Shown one piece after another: positions 10,603-25,284 of a DNA stretch of 64,000 nucleotides (position 1 is the first letter of the stretch; each line of letters starts with the position of its first letter). The notes under the pieces are model-generated. The model ran no database searches and had not been told where the DNA came from. It saw only the letters and a list, made by a program, of their open reading frames with translations. Origin of the DNA: Camellia lanceoleosa. Taxonomy: Eukaryota; Streptophyta; Magnoliopsida; Ericales; Theaceae. The position numbers and the translations under genes are program-made. The stretch covers positions 56,631,438-56,695,437 of the forward strand of contig CM045761.1 of NCBI GenBank assembly GCA_025200525.1, read 5' to 3'.

Positions 10603-12700
10603 TTAAACATGCTGTGTCATGGATGTTGTAGGATACTCAAAAGGGTATGAGAGGTTAATACTTACTTCTTCACTCTCATCTTCAGTTTCCATTGGTGTAG
10701 CTATCTCAGACTCATCTTGAATCATGCTAGCTTGTGAGTCTTCACTAGAAACTAGAATGGGGTCAATCTCCTGACCTTCTTGGTTTCCATTCTCAGCTTG
10801 GAACTCCTGTGGCAATATATGTACCATATTTACTGATACTGGAGGAAATGAGCCAAATTGAACCGCTAGCTGATCTTGTTTCCTTTTCAAGCTAACTTAT
10901 TCAGTTACCTTAGAAGCATCCTCCATACTACACTCTGGAACTTCAGTACTAATAGCTTCCTTCAAATGGCCTGTTGCTGCTGGTTTCTTGACCAAAAATG
11001 TTTGTTCAGTCATGAAGGCTTCAAACATCTCTTCTTCGACCATTTCTTTCCTCTAGCCTAGGCTAAGTTCTCCTTCCGTTTCACTGTCACTTTCCATCAA
11101 AGCTTTCTCAAGACCTGCTAAGCTGAATTTTTCCTTGGCTTTTAGTTCAGAGTGAACTTTAGCCAACTGCTCTTTGCTGACACTTTTTCTATTCTGAGGA
11201 GTCGATTTTGGACTATGGTCCAATTTTGGACTTTCTCTTTCTTCTGTCTGGCCTTTTGGATGGGCCATTGAAGAACTTTCCCTACTCTCCTTCAGATCCT
11301 TTTGGTATTGAGTGTACCTTCGTTGGATCTTTCTTCTTTGGGACCTAGAAATTACTAGAACCATATATGGTTCCTTTGTTTTTGGGTGCTTCAGTAACAC
11401 CCAATTATTTGGAGTCACCAAGAGAGGTCTAACCATTCTACCCTGGTCCCTAATAACATTTCTCTGGGTAGGTATTTCCCTAGGCTTGTTCTGCATTACA
11501 AACCAATCTGAAACCCCAGGTACCCATGAACCCACTAGCTCAGTTGATGAACTAGTTCTTTCTACCTTCGAGGATAGCTTCAAAGCTGCTTGCGAAGGAC
11601 CTTGCTTGGCCCTACCCCCCTGTCATGGGCCTAACTCAGGCCTTCCATGAGGGTGGCTACTGTGCATCTTATGTGAGATTGGTCTAGGAGGCTAATCTCT
11701 GTCTCTGATTCCATACCTTGAGCCCACTTCAGGTCCCCTCTCAAGATGATTGCCCTCCACTCTGTAATAGTTGGGTAGTTTGACCTCATGTAGAGGTCTC
11801 TTACCCTTGGAATGCATTTGAGTGGCTATTGGTCTCGCCAATAATAGCCGCTATCTAGGACCAGTTAGGTATAGCCTTTTGTTGTAAGCACTGGTTGGTT
11901 TAGGACGTCTCTACACATCCTTGTAATACTGCTTCCCATCAATCGGAAGCCCTTTCAACCATTTGTAGCTTAACCTATATCTAGGACACATTCTTTGCAT
12001 AACAGCTGCCTCTAAAGAGTCATCATCGAATGCCTTTTCATCAGAGTCTTCCCTTTGGTCTACAAAGTCCTGCCTATTCACTGGTGAACTTCTAGCATCT
12101 CTCTTGACAGTGGTTTGACTAGCAACATGCATCTGCACATTAACCTCTTCCAATTCCCTCAAGAATATGTTCTGGAAGTCTGGCACAATAACATTGGCCG
12201 TGGCTTCTCCAATTTCTGTAAATGAATTAGTGTTAATCCCCATAGCTTTCTATACTTTAGTTGGAAATTTTAAACTCCCTTTTCGAATCTGTTCTTGGAT
12301 CCTATCCCGAAAAATAATATAGTTTTTAGTTGAGTGAGACCAAGAATTATGCCATTTACAATACATTTTTCCTTTAAGCTTTTTTGGAGAAGGAATTTTG
12401 ACTCCTTTTGGTAACTTTAGCAAATTCGTAGCAAGCAAATGATCAAAAATGTCATATGCCTTTGTTAAATCGAAAGAATATTTCCTATGAAAGTCTTTCT
12501 TTTTAAACTGTTGATCTATTGTAGTGTTTTTATGAATTAACGCTTCACAGATCACAAGCTCCTTTCCTATGATCTCTGCTGCATCAATCTCATAATTAGG
12601 ATCTCTATAATACGTCTTATATGATGCATTACTTCGATCTTGCTCCTTTTCAAGTTATTGTGTTTCGATTCTTTCAGTCTCAATGAGGAGGACTTTTACT
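10603..12700 (-). pseudogene. Gypsy gag region (3' part only, broken)
   Basis: Minus-strand pieces at 12,250-12,555, 11,911-12,243, 11,053-11,583 and 10,603-10,890 form the gag C-terminal half. One piece carries MYCKWHNSWSHSTKNY, the short zinc-knuckle-like block of Tat-type gag. Later parts are charged and Ser-rich (for example MESDSETEGELSLG). The frame extends a little upstream of 12,555 as DPNYEIDAAEIIGKELV to about 12,700, close to the LTR. The usual N-terminal gag core of several hundred residues does not fit in the space left, so the 5' end of gag appears deleted. Confidence 0.65.
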
Positions 12701-12707
12701 AGTGGCT

Positions 12708-13310
12708 TGTTTAGGAGAATTTAATAAACAACAATTAAATGAGGAATAATTGCAGCATTTCATTAAGGAAAAATGAAAAACTTACAATAATCTGATCCAG
12801 CCTTGTAGAGGTTTACAGCAACAAACTACTCGAAACTACTCTTATGAATAAAGTGCAGTACAAGAGTTTGAAGTACAGTAATGTAAAGAGCAAGAAATGT
12901 AAAAACTGGAAGGAAAATAAAGTAGATAAAACTGGTTTCTGGATCTGAGTGTCCGTTTTATTCTAGAGCCTTCTCTGCTATTTATACTTCTCAATGATAA
13001 CCGTCGAAACAAACTTCTAACCGTCGAAACATCCCTCCATGATCACTGATCATGCTCTCTCATAGTTAGCTCCACTACGCCATGTCTGCAGTTAGGCTTC
13101 CCTTTTGATTTTGAATTTAAATATATGAGTAACCGTCAAGCCACGTCATCTTATATCTCTTTGCTGATTCAGTACTATGCAGATCCACAATAACCAATGC
13201 TAACAACCACGTGTATGATTGCAATTGGATATTCGAATTGTCTTCTTGTATTGTCCTTATCCTGCCACATGTTAAATTGCGATTGGCCTGTACAAAATAT
13301 GTAGCCAACA
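12708..13310 (-). repeat. Putative 5' LTR of the gypsy element
   Basis: On the minus strand the sequence starts TGTTGGCTACATATTTTG (from 13310). It has a TATAAATAG box near 12,980 and ends ...CTAAACA at about 12,708, giving TG...CA ends and about 600 bp. It precedes the gag remnant directly. I could not find a matching 3' LTR in 1-3000, nor a standard tRNA-Met primer site, so the inner border is approximate and the element is probably truncated on the left. Confidence 0.5.
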
Positions 13311-14431
13311 CTTTCATTTTCTTATTTATTTGTTTTTAAAATTCTTATTTACAAATGTTATGGTATCTTAAGTCCTATCTAATTTTTTTTTTTTAACCAA
13401 TAAGTCCTATTTAGTAAAACTGAGAATATTATTAATTTTTTTCAATAACTAAGAATATTATCAATTTTTTTCAATTACTAAGAACATTATCAATTTTGTA
13501 TAGTAATGTTTTAGATAACTGTTTCACTAACTGATAAAAAAATTGATGAGATTAAACGTTTCTATCCTTTTACTTATTGGTTTAATTCAATAATTCAATA
13601 AAACCAAAAATATTATCAATTTTTTCCAATTTTAAAACTTAGAATATTATCATTTTTTTTAAAAAAAATTCCCCCTAGTTTTGCACATCAATATCCATCA
13701 TCATACTCCTTTATAGATACAAAATTTTCAGTTTTGTATAAGAAATAATTCAATTTTTTAATTTTTTCAAAAAAAAAATACATATATATATATATTTTGC
13801 ACATACTTTTTTTTTTTTTTCTAGTTTTTTCAGTTTTTTCAATTTGAAAGTTAATGTTTTAAAATTTTAAAAATCAAAATAAATGCCAAATCATCATTTT
13901 TCTTTATAAATAATCATAAATGATGAACAATTATTGTATGAAGGGTAATTTCGACAATTAAAAATTTAATAGGACTTAAAGGTCCAAAAATTTTTAGTTA
14001 AAACTTAATAGAGTATAAATTTATAAATTAGAATTTATGTGTAAATGTCCTTACTTTTACCTTTCTCAAACAAGAGGAGAAGATAATTCATTCTTCTCTC
14101 TTCATTTCTCTTCTATATTATTCATAAAGGAGGAGCAAATCAATATATTTTATCTTCTTCTTTTTTCCCATTAATTAATGATTACATTTTTCTTGGAGAT
14201 GGTCAAAGAAACCTTCTAGACTCGGTAGTGAAAGTCATTGCATTGGCAACAACAATGATAGGTGGTCCGAAAATTCATGATTCGAATGATTCGAAATACT
14301 CAAAACGACATCATTTTGACACATTCGAGCCATTCGAGCCACACAAATCCGAGCCACCAAATATTTTTCCATTGACAATATACAAATAGTTCACACGGGA
14401 AAGAAACGAAGAAAGAAAGAAAGAAAAAAAG
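13311..14431. other. AT-rich spacer upstream of the dirigent gene
   Basis: No gene is visible. The stretch 13,365-13,985 begins TTAAGTCCTATC and ends with the inverse form AATAGGACTTAA, with many 'agaatattatcaa' repeats between them. It is likely a decayed inverted-repeat element. Positions 14,060-14,165 are pyrimidine-rich (ttcttctctcttcatttctc), which is common in plant promoters and leaders. Confidence 0.4.
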
Positions 14432-14961
14432 ATGGTGATAGCAAAACCCAAAAAATAAAAAACAAGTCCCACCATCACCACCACCACCACCTCCTGAAGT
14501 CCCTCCACTTCTCACTCTACCAACATGAAACCATAAACCAAACAGGCTACTTCATAGTCAACGGCGTGACTGGACCAGGAATCAGCCAAACCACCACCTC
14601 TTTCGGCACCCTCTTTGCTTTCCATGACCCCATGACTATCACTCCAAACACTACTGGGAAAGTTGTTGCAACATGTCAGGGGACTTCAATCACCACATCT
14701 CTTGACGGACTCGAAAGCATTTCTATTGCCAAAATCACTCTCAACTTAAAGAACCGAAAAGGGTCCATTTCGATCCCTGGTGTGACCCACAACATCAAGC
14801 CGGCCGATCATCCGGTGGTCGGAGGCACCGGAGATTTCTTGTTTGTTCAAGGGTACGTGATGTCATCGCCCGTGGATCTGGTTGGGATCACTGTTACTTA
14901 CAAGATTGAGTTTCACCTTTATTGGCCTCCTTATGCAACTTCTTATAAATCATCATCTTAG
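14432..14961 (+). pseudogene. Dirigent-family protein gene, with one apparent 1-base lesion near the start
   Basis: The frame open from 14,311 to the TAG at 14,961 reads as a dirigent protein: HHHHHHHLLKSLHFSLYQH, then GPGISQTTTSFGTLFAFHD, DGLESISIAKITLNLKN, HPVVGGTGDFLFVQGY and YKIEFHLYWPPYA. Dirigent proteins are secreted beta-barrel proteins that steer stereospecific coupling of phenoxy radicals in lignan biosynthesis and related defence or lignin pathways. The frame has no ATG before 14,630. The best upstream ATG (14,432, after an A-rich run) is one base out of frame, in the tract cccaaaaaataaaaaac (about 14,447-14,463). No hydrophobic signal peptide is visible, although most family members have one. 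The body from the SLHFSLYQH block on is intact. A sequencing error, a true frameshift or an unseen 5' exon are all possible. Confidence 0.75.
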
Positions 14962-14965
14962 AGGA

Positions 14966-14969
<4 letters not shown>

Positions 14970-15003
<34 letters not shown>
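14970..15003. repeat. (GT)n microsatellite in the dirigent 3' region
   Basis: About 17 GT units start nine bases after the dirigent stop codon, so the repeat would lie in the 3' UTR. Confidence 0.9.
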
Positions 15004-15005
<2 letters not shown>

Positions 15006-17727
15006 GAGAGAAATTTCACCATTTGTGAGTCAATAGTAACTTTGAGAAATTTTACCAGAGACTTTTGATTGTTTGTTATATCATATGCAATAATAGAGTT
15101 CATTTCTTTTAACATTTTTACACATCATGTCCCATCTTTCTCAAGTATTTCTCTTTATTTATTTATTATGTTCTTTTTGGGGTACATAGTCCGATTAATC
15201 TCTAAATACATGCAATCTATTTGTTTAGTATATATCATCAGGTAATTATTGAGCATATTTCTTAAGCTAAGTATTTCAAAACATTTTCACTTAATAGCCA
15301 AAGTCATCTCTAGGCAAAGATGTCAAAAATTTAGCAATGCACTAATTGTACACTAGTCATACTTCGGCATAATAATTCTATGATTCAATCTTTATCATAC
15401 GATATAATTGTATATAACTTTAAATTTTAAAATTAGATACTTGACAACTTCATAAACTTTAGCCTAGGCAAAAATCAACTGTTAAAGTGATCAAAATTTT
15501 GCATTGTGCTATACTATAGCACAATATAAATTTTAGCACGCTATTAGAGACTTTTTCTTTTTTCTTTTTTTTTTTCTTTTTTTCAATTTCCAAAACTTGA
15601 CTTTGGCATGGGATTTTGCACCACAATGGAATTGCTCTCATAAAATTCGAATTCTTGAACTAGTTTTTTAAAATGATTGTCATGATTGAATTCAAATTAC
15701 CAAATAGTGTTTAATGAAATAATCGTTAGGTTAGAATATCCATTTTCAGTTTTAGTTTATTTAAAACATACATTGTATTCATCACAAAATTAAACATCAT
15801 TTTTCAAGTAAGTTAAAAAATAATTATTCTATTTTATTTCACCTTCATTTCACGAAACCACACACTATCTTAACATTTGCTTTTAATTTTCTTTTATTTG
15901 ACACTTGAATACAAGAAAATAAATTATATACATACAATGAATCTACCAAATGATTAGAATATATGCTTTAATTAACATTTGACGCATGTACCTTAACTAG
16001 CAAAAGCATAGATCAATAACATATGCAAGTCGGTGACATTGTGAATATTAAAGCTAAACCAAACCCACAATTAATCTAATCAGAGAAGAATTCATAAACC
16101 ACATGGTCACTAGTAAAGTTCCTGTTGTTGAAAGCTGCAAGAAAAGGGTCATACACGCCAAAAAGAGATCATAGAGTAGGTATTTTAGGATTTCTAGTCA
16201 ATCTAGCTCAAATCTATTAATTTTTCATTTCCATGCTTAATGTTCCAATTGATGATATATTAAACAAGAGCCTTTGAATTAATGAAAGAAGAAAATATAA
16301 CAAATTATATTAATAGTCTCTACATTTTGTTCATTTATTTATTTTTGTTTACATTTTGTTTTTTATATCATATTAGTCTTTACACTTTCAATTAATTCAA
16401 TTTTGACTAATTTTAGACTGTCGATTTGATCTAATTAATAATACCGTTATTATTTTTTTACAAAAAATAATTACTGAATTGGTTTAAATTAATTCACTAA
16501 ATTAAGTAAATTTTTAATTTTGTCTCTAAAAACATGATACATGCCACTAATATGTATATTTTTCATTAAACTACTAACAATTATAATCAATTTGACTAAA
16601 TTAAAATGTCATAAATTTAATATAAAAATTGAACTAATTAAAATTATTAAAATCAAAATGATATAAGGTCAAAATACAAGATTATCGACATAATTTACCC
16701 GAAAAAAATAGAACTAAAAAGTGAATTCTAATTTAAGATCCATAGCTATAATGAAATTCAAACACAAGAATGCCCTTTTGTAATTTGAGCCAACCTAATT
16801 GAAGTAGAGCACAATAATGCTCTAACCCTCGGTATAATTTGTAATTGAGAAAATTACAGACTTTCCCTAAGCTGTAAAAATAAATAAATAATATAACAAA
16901 CTTCACAAATTAGGCTTGATTTGACATGCTAAAAAAAGTCAAAAAGTCGAAAAGTCACTATCTTATTTAAATTACATCACCTCTCTAACACATCAATTTA
17001 AACTAACCTAAACCTAACTCATATTTCATAAAAAATCAAAAAGTGAACTTATTTAGATCATCCCAAACAACCCTCACTGATTTCTTTTTTTAATAAAACT
17101 AAAGGAATCAAAACTAATTCAGATGGTGTGAAGACACAAGGATAAACAAATAAAAAAAATACATTTCAGCTTAAAAAATATAATATTATTTTTTTATTCA
17201 TAAGACTAATGAATTATTTATAAAAAATAAACCAAGTATCATGTGAATTAAGACGACAGGGAGCCAAATATATATACATATATATATATATATATTGAGA
17301 AGCAGAAAACATGAAATATATTAAAAGAAAAACATCATCTTGAACCCCAAAAGGAAGGGTTATGAAAACTGAATCTTTTGTCATCATGTTGAAGAGTGAC
17401 ATTCAATCAATTGTAAATCTTACAATAAAACATGATTTTTGTGCATGTAACTGGACATGTACAAAGGTTCATCTTACACAGCATTCCTGTAAAATTACCA
17501 GTCTTAATGCAGCCTAAAAAATACGGTCAAAAAAAAGCTGATACCCGAAAAAGGCAGCATCCCAATATAGGTCATTATAAAACCTTCAAATATTAACAAT
17601 GAACAAGTCAAAAAATTACATGGATTACAAAGAAAAATGTTAAAAAGAAGAAAAATGATCAGAAGTAAAAGTGAGAGCTTGATAAATATTCCACATTGCA
17701 AGGAGCACCACCCTTAACCTAGAATCA
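15004..17727. other. AT-rich intergenic region between the dirigent and SAC genes
   Basis: I see no supported gene. The stretch is very AT-rich, with homopolymer runs (for example 15,560-15,586) and a TA tract at 17,270-17,296. A possible degraded Tourist-like element lies at about 16,914-17,073: GGCTTGATTTGACATGC on the left, inverse CCCAAACAACCC on the right, with internal 'aaaaagtcaaaaagtc' runs like the copy at 62757. The right part (about 17,400-17,727) should include the 3' UTR of the minus-strand SAC gene. Confidence 0.45.
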
Positions 17728-20700
17728 TCAACGCCGTGGTTTGTGCAGATGAGGCCGATTACAGAAAATCCTACCGTTGGCTTTAACATATGCAGCTATT
17801 GCTACACTCATGCTTGCCCACAAGGTTGAGAAGAACAAGTGTCGAAGATCATATCGAACTGAAAAAAAATAAATAAATAAACAAAAAGAATTTGCATGAA
17901 TGTTGAGAAATCAATCCTTTGTATTCAAGTCATACTAATACCTAGACAAATGCACATTCCATATAGGCCAAGTTTGGTTAGGATAAGTGGTGGAAAGTGT
18001 GGGGGAAACAAAAACCACTTTTCTTAAGTTTGTTCAGAATGAAAGTTGTGGAAGTTAATTTTTCTACAAAACCCATGGTAACATAGAAACTAAGCCTTTA
18101 GTTTATTAACCCCCAAAAAAATTTGTTTGTAAAAGTGAATACTTATAATTAGAATTCATTTCTCTTTCCTAGAAATTTTTTTATCCTAATCAAATTCATA
18201 CAAAGAGTATATTTTCTTTTCCTTTTCACCAATTATTTCTTTTAGTAACGGACCCCATATGGAATAATGCTATTATAGTAGAGGGCTTATACCTTTACCA
18301 AAGATATTATCGAACACAAGGACCGCAGAATTTACCCAAATGAAGAACTCACCTTGACTCAATGACAGTATTGTGAGGAAGAATCCAAGCAGGACCAGTG
18401 ACAAAGCCAGTGGAAAGGACTGCAGAAACAAATTCATGAGATTGTCTGCCAGAAGGAGAAATTTATTGTTCCATAATTTTCTAGCAGAAAATTTGTCATA
18501 AAAAAATTCATCATAGCCAAAAGGGAAGGCAAGAAAAGAAAGTGGAAATTATTGAAATTATATTTCAGACTTCCACCATCATCACACTAAAATAAGGCTA
18601 ACAATTCGAGGAATATGCCTCTTGAAAATTAAAATGACCACCGGAGAGGCCCTAGAAACTCTCAAGCACTTAACAAAGACAACTATACCTCTCTTGAAAA
18701 TTAAAATGAAATTTTCTAGAGAATGAAAAGAGAGAGAGAGAGAGAGAGAGTGACAACAAAAATATAATAAGTTGGTATTGTTTATAGATTTTATTAGTGA
18801 TAATTAACATTTTGCTTCTTACATTTTGTGCATGCATACCTCTAAGCATGTGACTATATATATGATTAATTTTCTTCCATGGAATGCAGGACCTTTGGTG
18901 CTTCTCATCAGAAAAATGACACCAAATCATGATTATGTCATTTAATGATCTAAGCTTCATAGTTCATGAGATAAATGATCTTGAAAAGAAACCTAATAAA
19001 TCATGATCATTATGATGAGTACAGATGGGAAGTAGTACTTTCTAGTAATTTTTTTTTAATCCAGATGGCTACTTTTCAGATGATAGCACAAGTAGACAAC
19101 AAAATGTAGCTGCAACTTGTTAATTACGAGTTGATTATTAGTTAATCGCAGTAAAATCTGATTTAGGCCAATTGGATTCCATACTACCATTATCTTACCC
19201 ACCACTAACAAAAATGTAACTCAACTCAAATAAGCTTTAATACCAACTAAATAATTAAATTCTATTGAAGGTATGTTCATAAAGATGCAACTAAATGTTT
19301 TATTAATGCAGCCCACCTCCTTTCTTCAGTCTTTGCCCAGTAGTGTGATTTGAGTAAACCAAAGCATGTTAAAATTGAATGACAGAAGAAGCTACTTTGG
19401 ATGATAATGATATGGCAATCTTCATTATTCAAGTTACAAGAAAATCAGAGAGAATCATTCACATTTTAAATGCATATAACTAAACAGTTGTTTGGATTGT
19501 ACTCACAGCTACAGCCTCAAGGCCTCCTTTTTGAGATGTAGGGGCGATATCTCGGGTAACAGAAACAATGTAGTGTCCCTGTAGGAGATCAATTGCATCC
19601 TTCACACACACGTCCCAACAGAGTAAAATTTGTCAGGATTGAACTTGAAAAATAATAAAATAAATAAAACAAGATGAAAGGTAGAAAGATTAGTAGGACA
19701 TAATTGTTAAATGCATAATTGAATGACAAAAGAAACTGATGATTCTAAAATTCAGCAGACTAAAAATGATCGTTTTTCAGATAGAATGATACAAAACAAA
19801 CATCCCAAAAATAACTTTTAGGCTGATGAAGATTTTGCAAGAAATAAAATTAGTTGCTTAACAAATCATTGCATCCGTAACACACAAAAAGCAGGGTATG
19901 GGAAAGAAATTATTATTCAATTAGAACAGTACTTGCAGCAGTGGATTTTGTTTATAAGGTCAATACAACTGATTTCAAAATAGGATTGTAATAGCTATAC
20001 TTTCACCACAATAACATATAGATTTACTAAAAGCAAAAAATCAGGAAAAATAAAATCATGAAACAAATCCTTTATAAACAGTAAACTATAAGAATTAGCT
20101 TAATAAGACTACTATGTTTTCCCAAACAATTGAAAATTTGAAGTACGATGCATTTTGTTTACTTATATGTTTTCTAAACAATCAGCTCATTATCAAGGAA
20201 AATTTAGCTACTGCCAGGGCAATGTACAACAATTAATAGCATCAAATGATTACAATCGCCGTAACAAAGCCATAACCTATGTAACAAAATACACATATAA
20301 TATGGTACAATTCTGTAAGAAGTAAGTATCAGACACATTCTACACCTTTATCCAAGTATCAAGTGTCCAATACAGGTATTTGATTTATTTTGAAGATTCC
20401 ATGTAACATAGGCCATAACTGCTTTGGCAATAAGCTTAATTTGGTAATACAGACTACTGTAAGTACATAAACTTTTTATAAGAACTATCACTCTCATGAA
20501 GTCCAACAACAACCTTGAAGTTAAAAAGAAACTACCGAAAAAAAGGTCTTTTAATTTAAATTTGAACTTGAAATATTAAAAATTAACCCCTTCTCTTATT
20601 TTGAACGAGTTTTTAAAAAATCTCAAAAAGAACGACATGAAGTATTGAAATAACCCCACAATTTGACCCTACTCAAGTACATGTGGCTCTGCCTTGACCC

Positions 20701-21865
20701 AACTTTGATGCACAGTGGATAAATTACGGTTAGGGCTGCAAATAAACCAAGCTTTGATGTATTTTGGTTTGTCTTGGCCAATCAAAGGGTGTGCTCGGGC
20801 TAAGCTTGTGTTTGTGGTGAGCTCAATCAAACATGTTCAGAGTTGGCCATGATTCTTTCAAGAGCCAAGTTTGGCTTCATTAAAACATATGATTTTGAAG
20901 GGCATGTGCCTCTGGTGCATGAAAGAGTAAAAAAAAAAAATACTAAGGGACAAAAGTCCATCTTGTAAAGACCATTTAAATAAGGTGTGGAGAAAATGTA
21001 CAAACGTCAGCCAGCTATGAGACAGCTGATAAAAATATATGACAACAAAAATTTTGCAATGGAATATGTTATAGCAGTTATGAGGTAGATCACATAGCTA
21101 AGACACACAAATACTTCATTGCTAATCTACTACTTCTGGATCTAAATTCAACAAACTAAAATCATTGAAGGAATGAAGTATACCAACCTGTTTTGTCCCA
21201 TCAACAAAGTTATTCAGGTAATAGCGTACAAGGGCATTACAGCCATCTTTAAGAATCCCTTGGACTGTACGCTGGCCACATCTACAAATACAACACAGTT
21301 ACATACAGACAATTACAAGTTTTGGCCAAACACTTCAGTGTGACACATCATCATAAATTACCCAGTGAACATGTTAGAAAAAAGAAACAAGAAGATACGG
21401 TTTATTTGCAATGTCACATCTAGGACACTAATTTACTTCCTTTTTTTTTTTTTTGATAAATATCTAGGACACTAATTTACGAGAAACATGAATTCATTCT
21501 GAAAAGCAGAATGCACAAAGAAGGTAAGCAGAAATCTGTATGTTACATGTTAGCATCTATGTTACACGGACTCTTTGGAATTTCGAAGGTACCCGTGTCG
21601 ACATGACACAACACGGGTACGGGTGCGGGATACGGCCCCTCAAAAACGGATACGGCAGATGGGATCGTAACGGGGAGAGAGAGAGAGAGAGAGAGAGAGA
21701 AACCTGGTGCGATCTCCTTTGATCTGCCTTCGATCTCTATCTCTCGCCTTCGATCTGCCTTTGATCTCTGCTCGCAATCGACCTCTGCCTTCGACCTCTT
21801 GCCTTCGATCGCGATCGACCTCACTTCGCTTGATCTGCCTTCGATCTGCCTTCGATCTGACTTCC

Positions 21866-21903
<38 letters not shown>

Positions 21904-24900
21904 CGTGCGTCTCTGTCCCTCCCGTTTGCACCTATAACAATATAATTTGTTATATATAAAATATAATCTAATTTGTTATATAAAATATATGTGTCTAATA
22001 AAATATATATATATATGATACATATAATAAATCTAATAAATAATATAATGTGTGTCTATCTCACCACTCTCCAATTTTTATTTTTTATTTATTTTAATAT
22101 ATTTTAACACATTATTTAAAAAATATAATAAATAAATAAAATAATTAATGTGTATTAAAAAAAATATTTATAAATTTTTTTTTTAATGTGTATTTAACTT
22201 ATCTTTATATAATAAATATATTTTAAAAATTAAATATTTAACGTATCCCCGTACCCGTATCCTTGTTTGGATCCATATCCACGTATCCTCAATTTTTAAT
22301 TTTGAAGTACCCGACCCCTAGATACGTACCAGCACCCAATACTCGCACTCGAGTCCGTGCAACATAGGTTAGCATATGCAAATTTCTTGGAGGTCTTTTG
22401 TGAAAACAGATCCTTGGCTACAAGTATCAAAATTAGACTTGTTACTGGTAGGGCCCAATCCAACTTGGTATTGGCTAAAATGCAATGATATGCACATTTA
22501 TTGAACTGGAAATCCAAAAAAATATAAATTAGATATTCAAAAATTAATATAAATTGAGCATAAACATTTTGATGCAGAGCATTAGGAGTTGTTAATTAAG
22601 TACTAGCAAAAGAAGATCCCAAGAAGACTAAAATCTGAAATTTATTTACTGTTTGATATTTCCTCTGTTAGTCAGTCATTTAAGTATTTATCCACGGTAT
22701 ATTTTTGTTGTAGTACTTTTACCTAAAAGATCATGTAACTTTTTAAGTCATGTGACTGCCTAAAGGCTAATTAGTCATTTAACTTTCTTTCATTTTTAAG
22801 GACAGAATAATGGCCCTTAGATTAGATTTAAATAAAGGGCTGAGATCTTTGTTTTGTTAGGCAAATACTATAGGCATATAAAGGGTTGTTCCTGCTTGCA
22901 TTTTAGGAGTTCTTCAACCATTGGTTATGCAATTTCAAGTCTGTTTTGTTAGAATTGTTCGATTCGCGATTCTATTCATATAACGATACGAGTTTCAACA
23001 AAAACGATTTGAAAATCGTATTCTTGAATCGGAAATTGAGTAAATCGTGCAATTCAATTTATGATTCACTACAATCCATTATTATTCACTGCGATTCAGT
23101 CCTATCTTTGTTTTTGTTTAAATAATGCATGAAACAACGTCGTTTTGGCTAAACTTATCAAGATATATAGAAGAGATCAAATAGTTATATTGATATACAT
23201 GATTTTATATGTATATAAATAAATACAATTTAGTTATATTGATATTTACTTCATTTTAAACACTACATGTGTATTTTTGTGTGTATAAATATATAACATT
23301 GTATATCATAAAAAAACCCAATTAGTACACATTAATGTGTGTTTGGGAGAGGGAAAGATTGAGTACACACCCAACCTTTGGCATAATACACAAAGTGATA
23401 GTCCCAAAACTTGAACCCATAACCTTAAGGTTATTAGGCCAAGTCTTAACCATTGAACCAATAGTCACCTCTTAATAATATTGTATATCATATGAAATAA
23501 AATATATCTTGCAATTCACGATTCACTCTTTTAGCAAAACGACTCACGATTCAATTTGCGATTTGACAAAAAATGGCTACCACTTTCTTCATCTCTTTCG
23601 CTTAGGGATTGAGACATGGGTGTTGAAGCTAATTGTTAGATTATTCTTAGCTCTCCGATTCTCCTTCTTATCGATTTAATATTCTTTTCATTAGTGGATT
23701 GCGTAACATTTCTAAATATCCAAGGAATAAAAATCACCTTACAGGCTCTATCATACTACTCTATGAAACCATTAGAAAATACATGGTATTAGGTCAAAAT
23801 TAGAGTTTATTAGTAAATATAAAAAGATTGAATGAAAATGTATTTTGTAAAATTTGACATATATAGGTATAGATGTCAACAAAAATAAGTAAACCTACTA
23901 TAACTAATAAGAATCAATTGTTTCACAAGAAAGGAAAGAGAAGGCGTAGGAAGAGGAGAAGAATAAGATAAATATCTGACTTCAATTAGTTTCCACTCCA
24001 AAGCTTACCCAAATCTTTAAAAATTCACTAAAAATCTAGGGTAGGATAGCTCGGATATCTCAGAAAATACACAAAAAAAAGTGAGTTGCTCGCAAAGGCA
24101 TGAATCTTCTATTTCTATTATTATTTATTTATTTATTGTAATATTTGAGAAAAGGCCAAAAATGAGTTTCAAATACTCTATGTTCATAGCAGTTCATAAG
24201 CTATATGGACAATTTATCCTTGTTCGATTTGGTCAATGATAGAGTGGATATGCATTTGTATCACTGGCATGCATTAATCATACAAATTGAAGCACGATAA
24301 AACAAGATGGAGCATAACAAGGGGCAGACAATGCATCAATTTTGATTAGAACTCGTATAACAATTGTTTTCACATTGGTAACTACTGATGGTGATCAATA
24401 GGCGAAAAATCAAAGCACGCAGAAAGTCCTGGAGATCCAATATAAAAAGTTGCCTATCCTGTAGAGATTAAACTAAATGCCAAAGCAACTTGTATATTAT
24501 ATGAACGGATGTCTGCAGACTGATCAATTTGAGCATTAAGTTTCGCACATTGCATCATGCAGATGTAAGAAGAAAGCAAATATTCACAACCAATTTCATT
24601 GACTTTCAAACCGAGTAACATCTTCTATTGTAAACTGACAAGTGTGAGCACAAACACATATTCACACACATGAACACAACTTCAAGGCAGATCAATAAAA
24701 CTTACCTGACAAAATCTCCTTTCAAAGCAGGAGTACCAGAATACTGGATGCTTATCTCATCCCCATGATTTGCCCATACTAAAAATCGAGAAAAAAATAT
24801 GGAAAAGAAATAACATTTAAACAAAAACAATCCAGAATATAGGGTGCATTCTAAAAAATCGATAAAATGATAATAAGTAACTGGCACATGGAGGCAAATA

Positions 24901-25213
24901 AAAATATAAGGAACGCAACTCATCTACCTAGGGCAGATAAGTCGATGACAATTATAAAAATACTCACAAATCTTGAAGTTGTCATCAAAATTTGGATGTG
25001 TACTAATACTTTCCTCAGCATCAAAAACACCAATCCTTCTAAGTTGAAATTCCAACATTTTTCGACCAAGCATGCTCTGCAGCAATAGTTCATGTTATCA
25101 GAAGGTACAAAAGAACAATTAAGCAAAGAGTGCACAGAATAAAATCATAGCACTCCCTTGAATACAGTGGGCATATGCTAATTTGAATAATAATAACATT
25201 TTCAAATAAAGAT

Positions 25214-25284
<71 letters not shown>

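Noticed and set aside
22925..23660. Possible hAT element framed by TTGTTAGA on both sides
   Set aside because: The 8-bp word occurs on both sides (near 22948 and 23634), but the sequences next to it show no inverted repeat, so the match may be chance.
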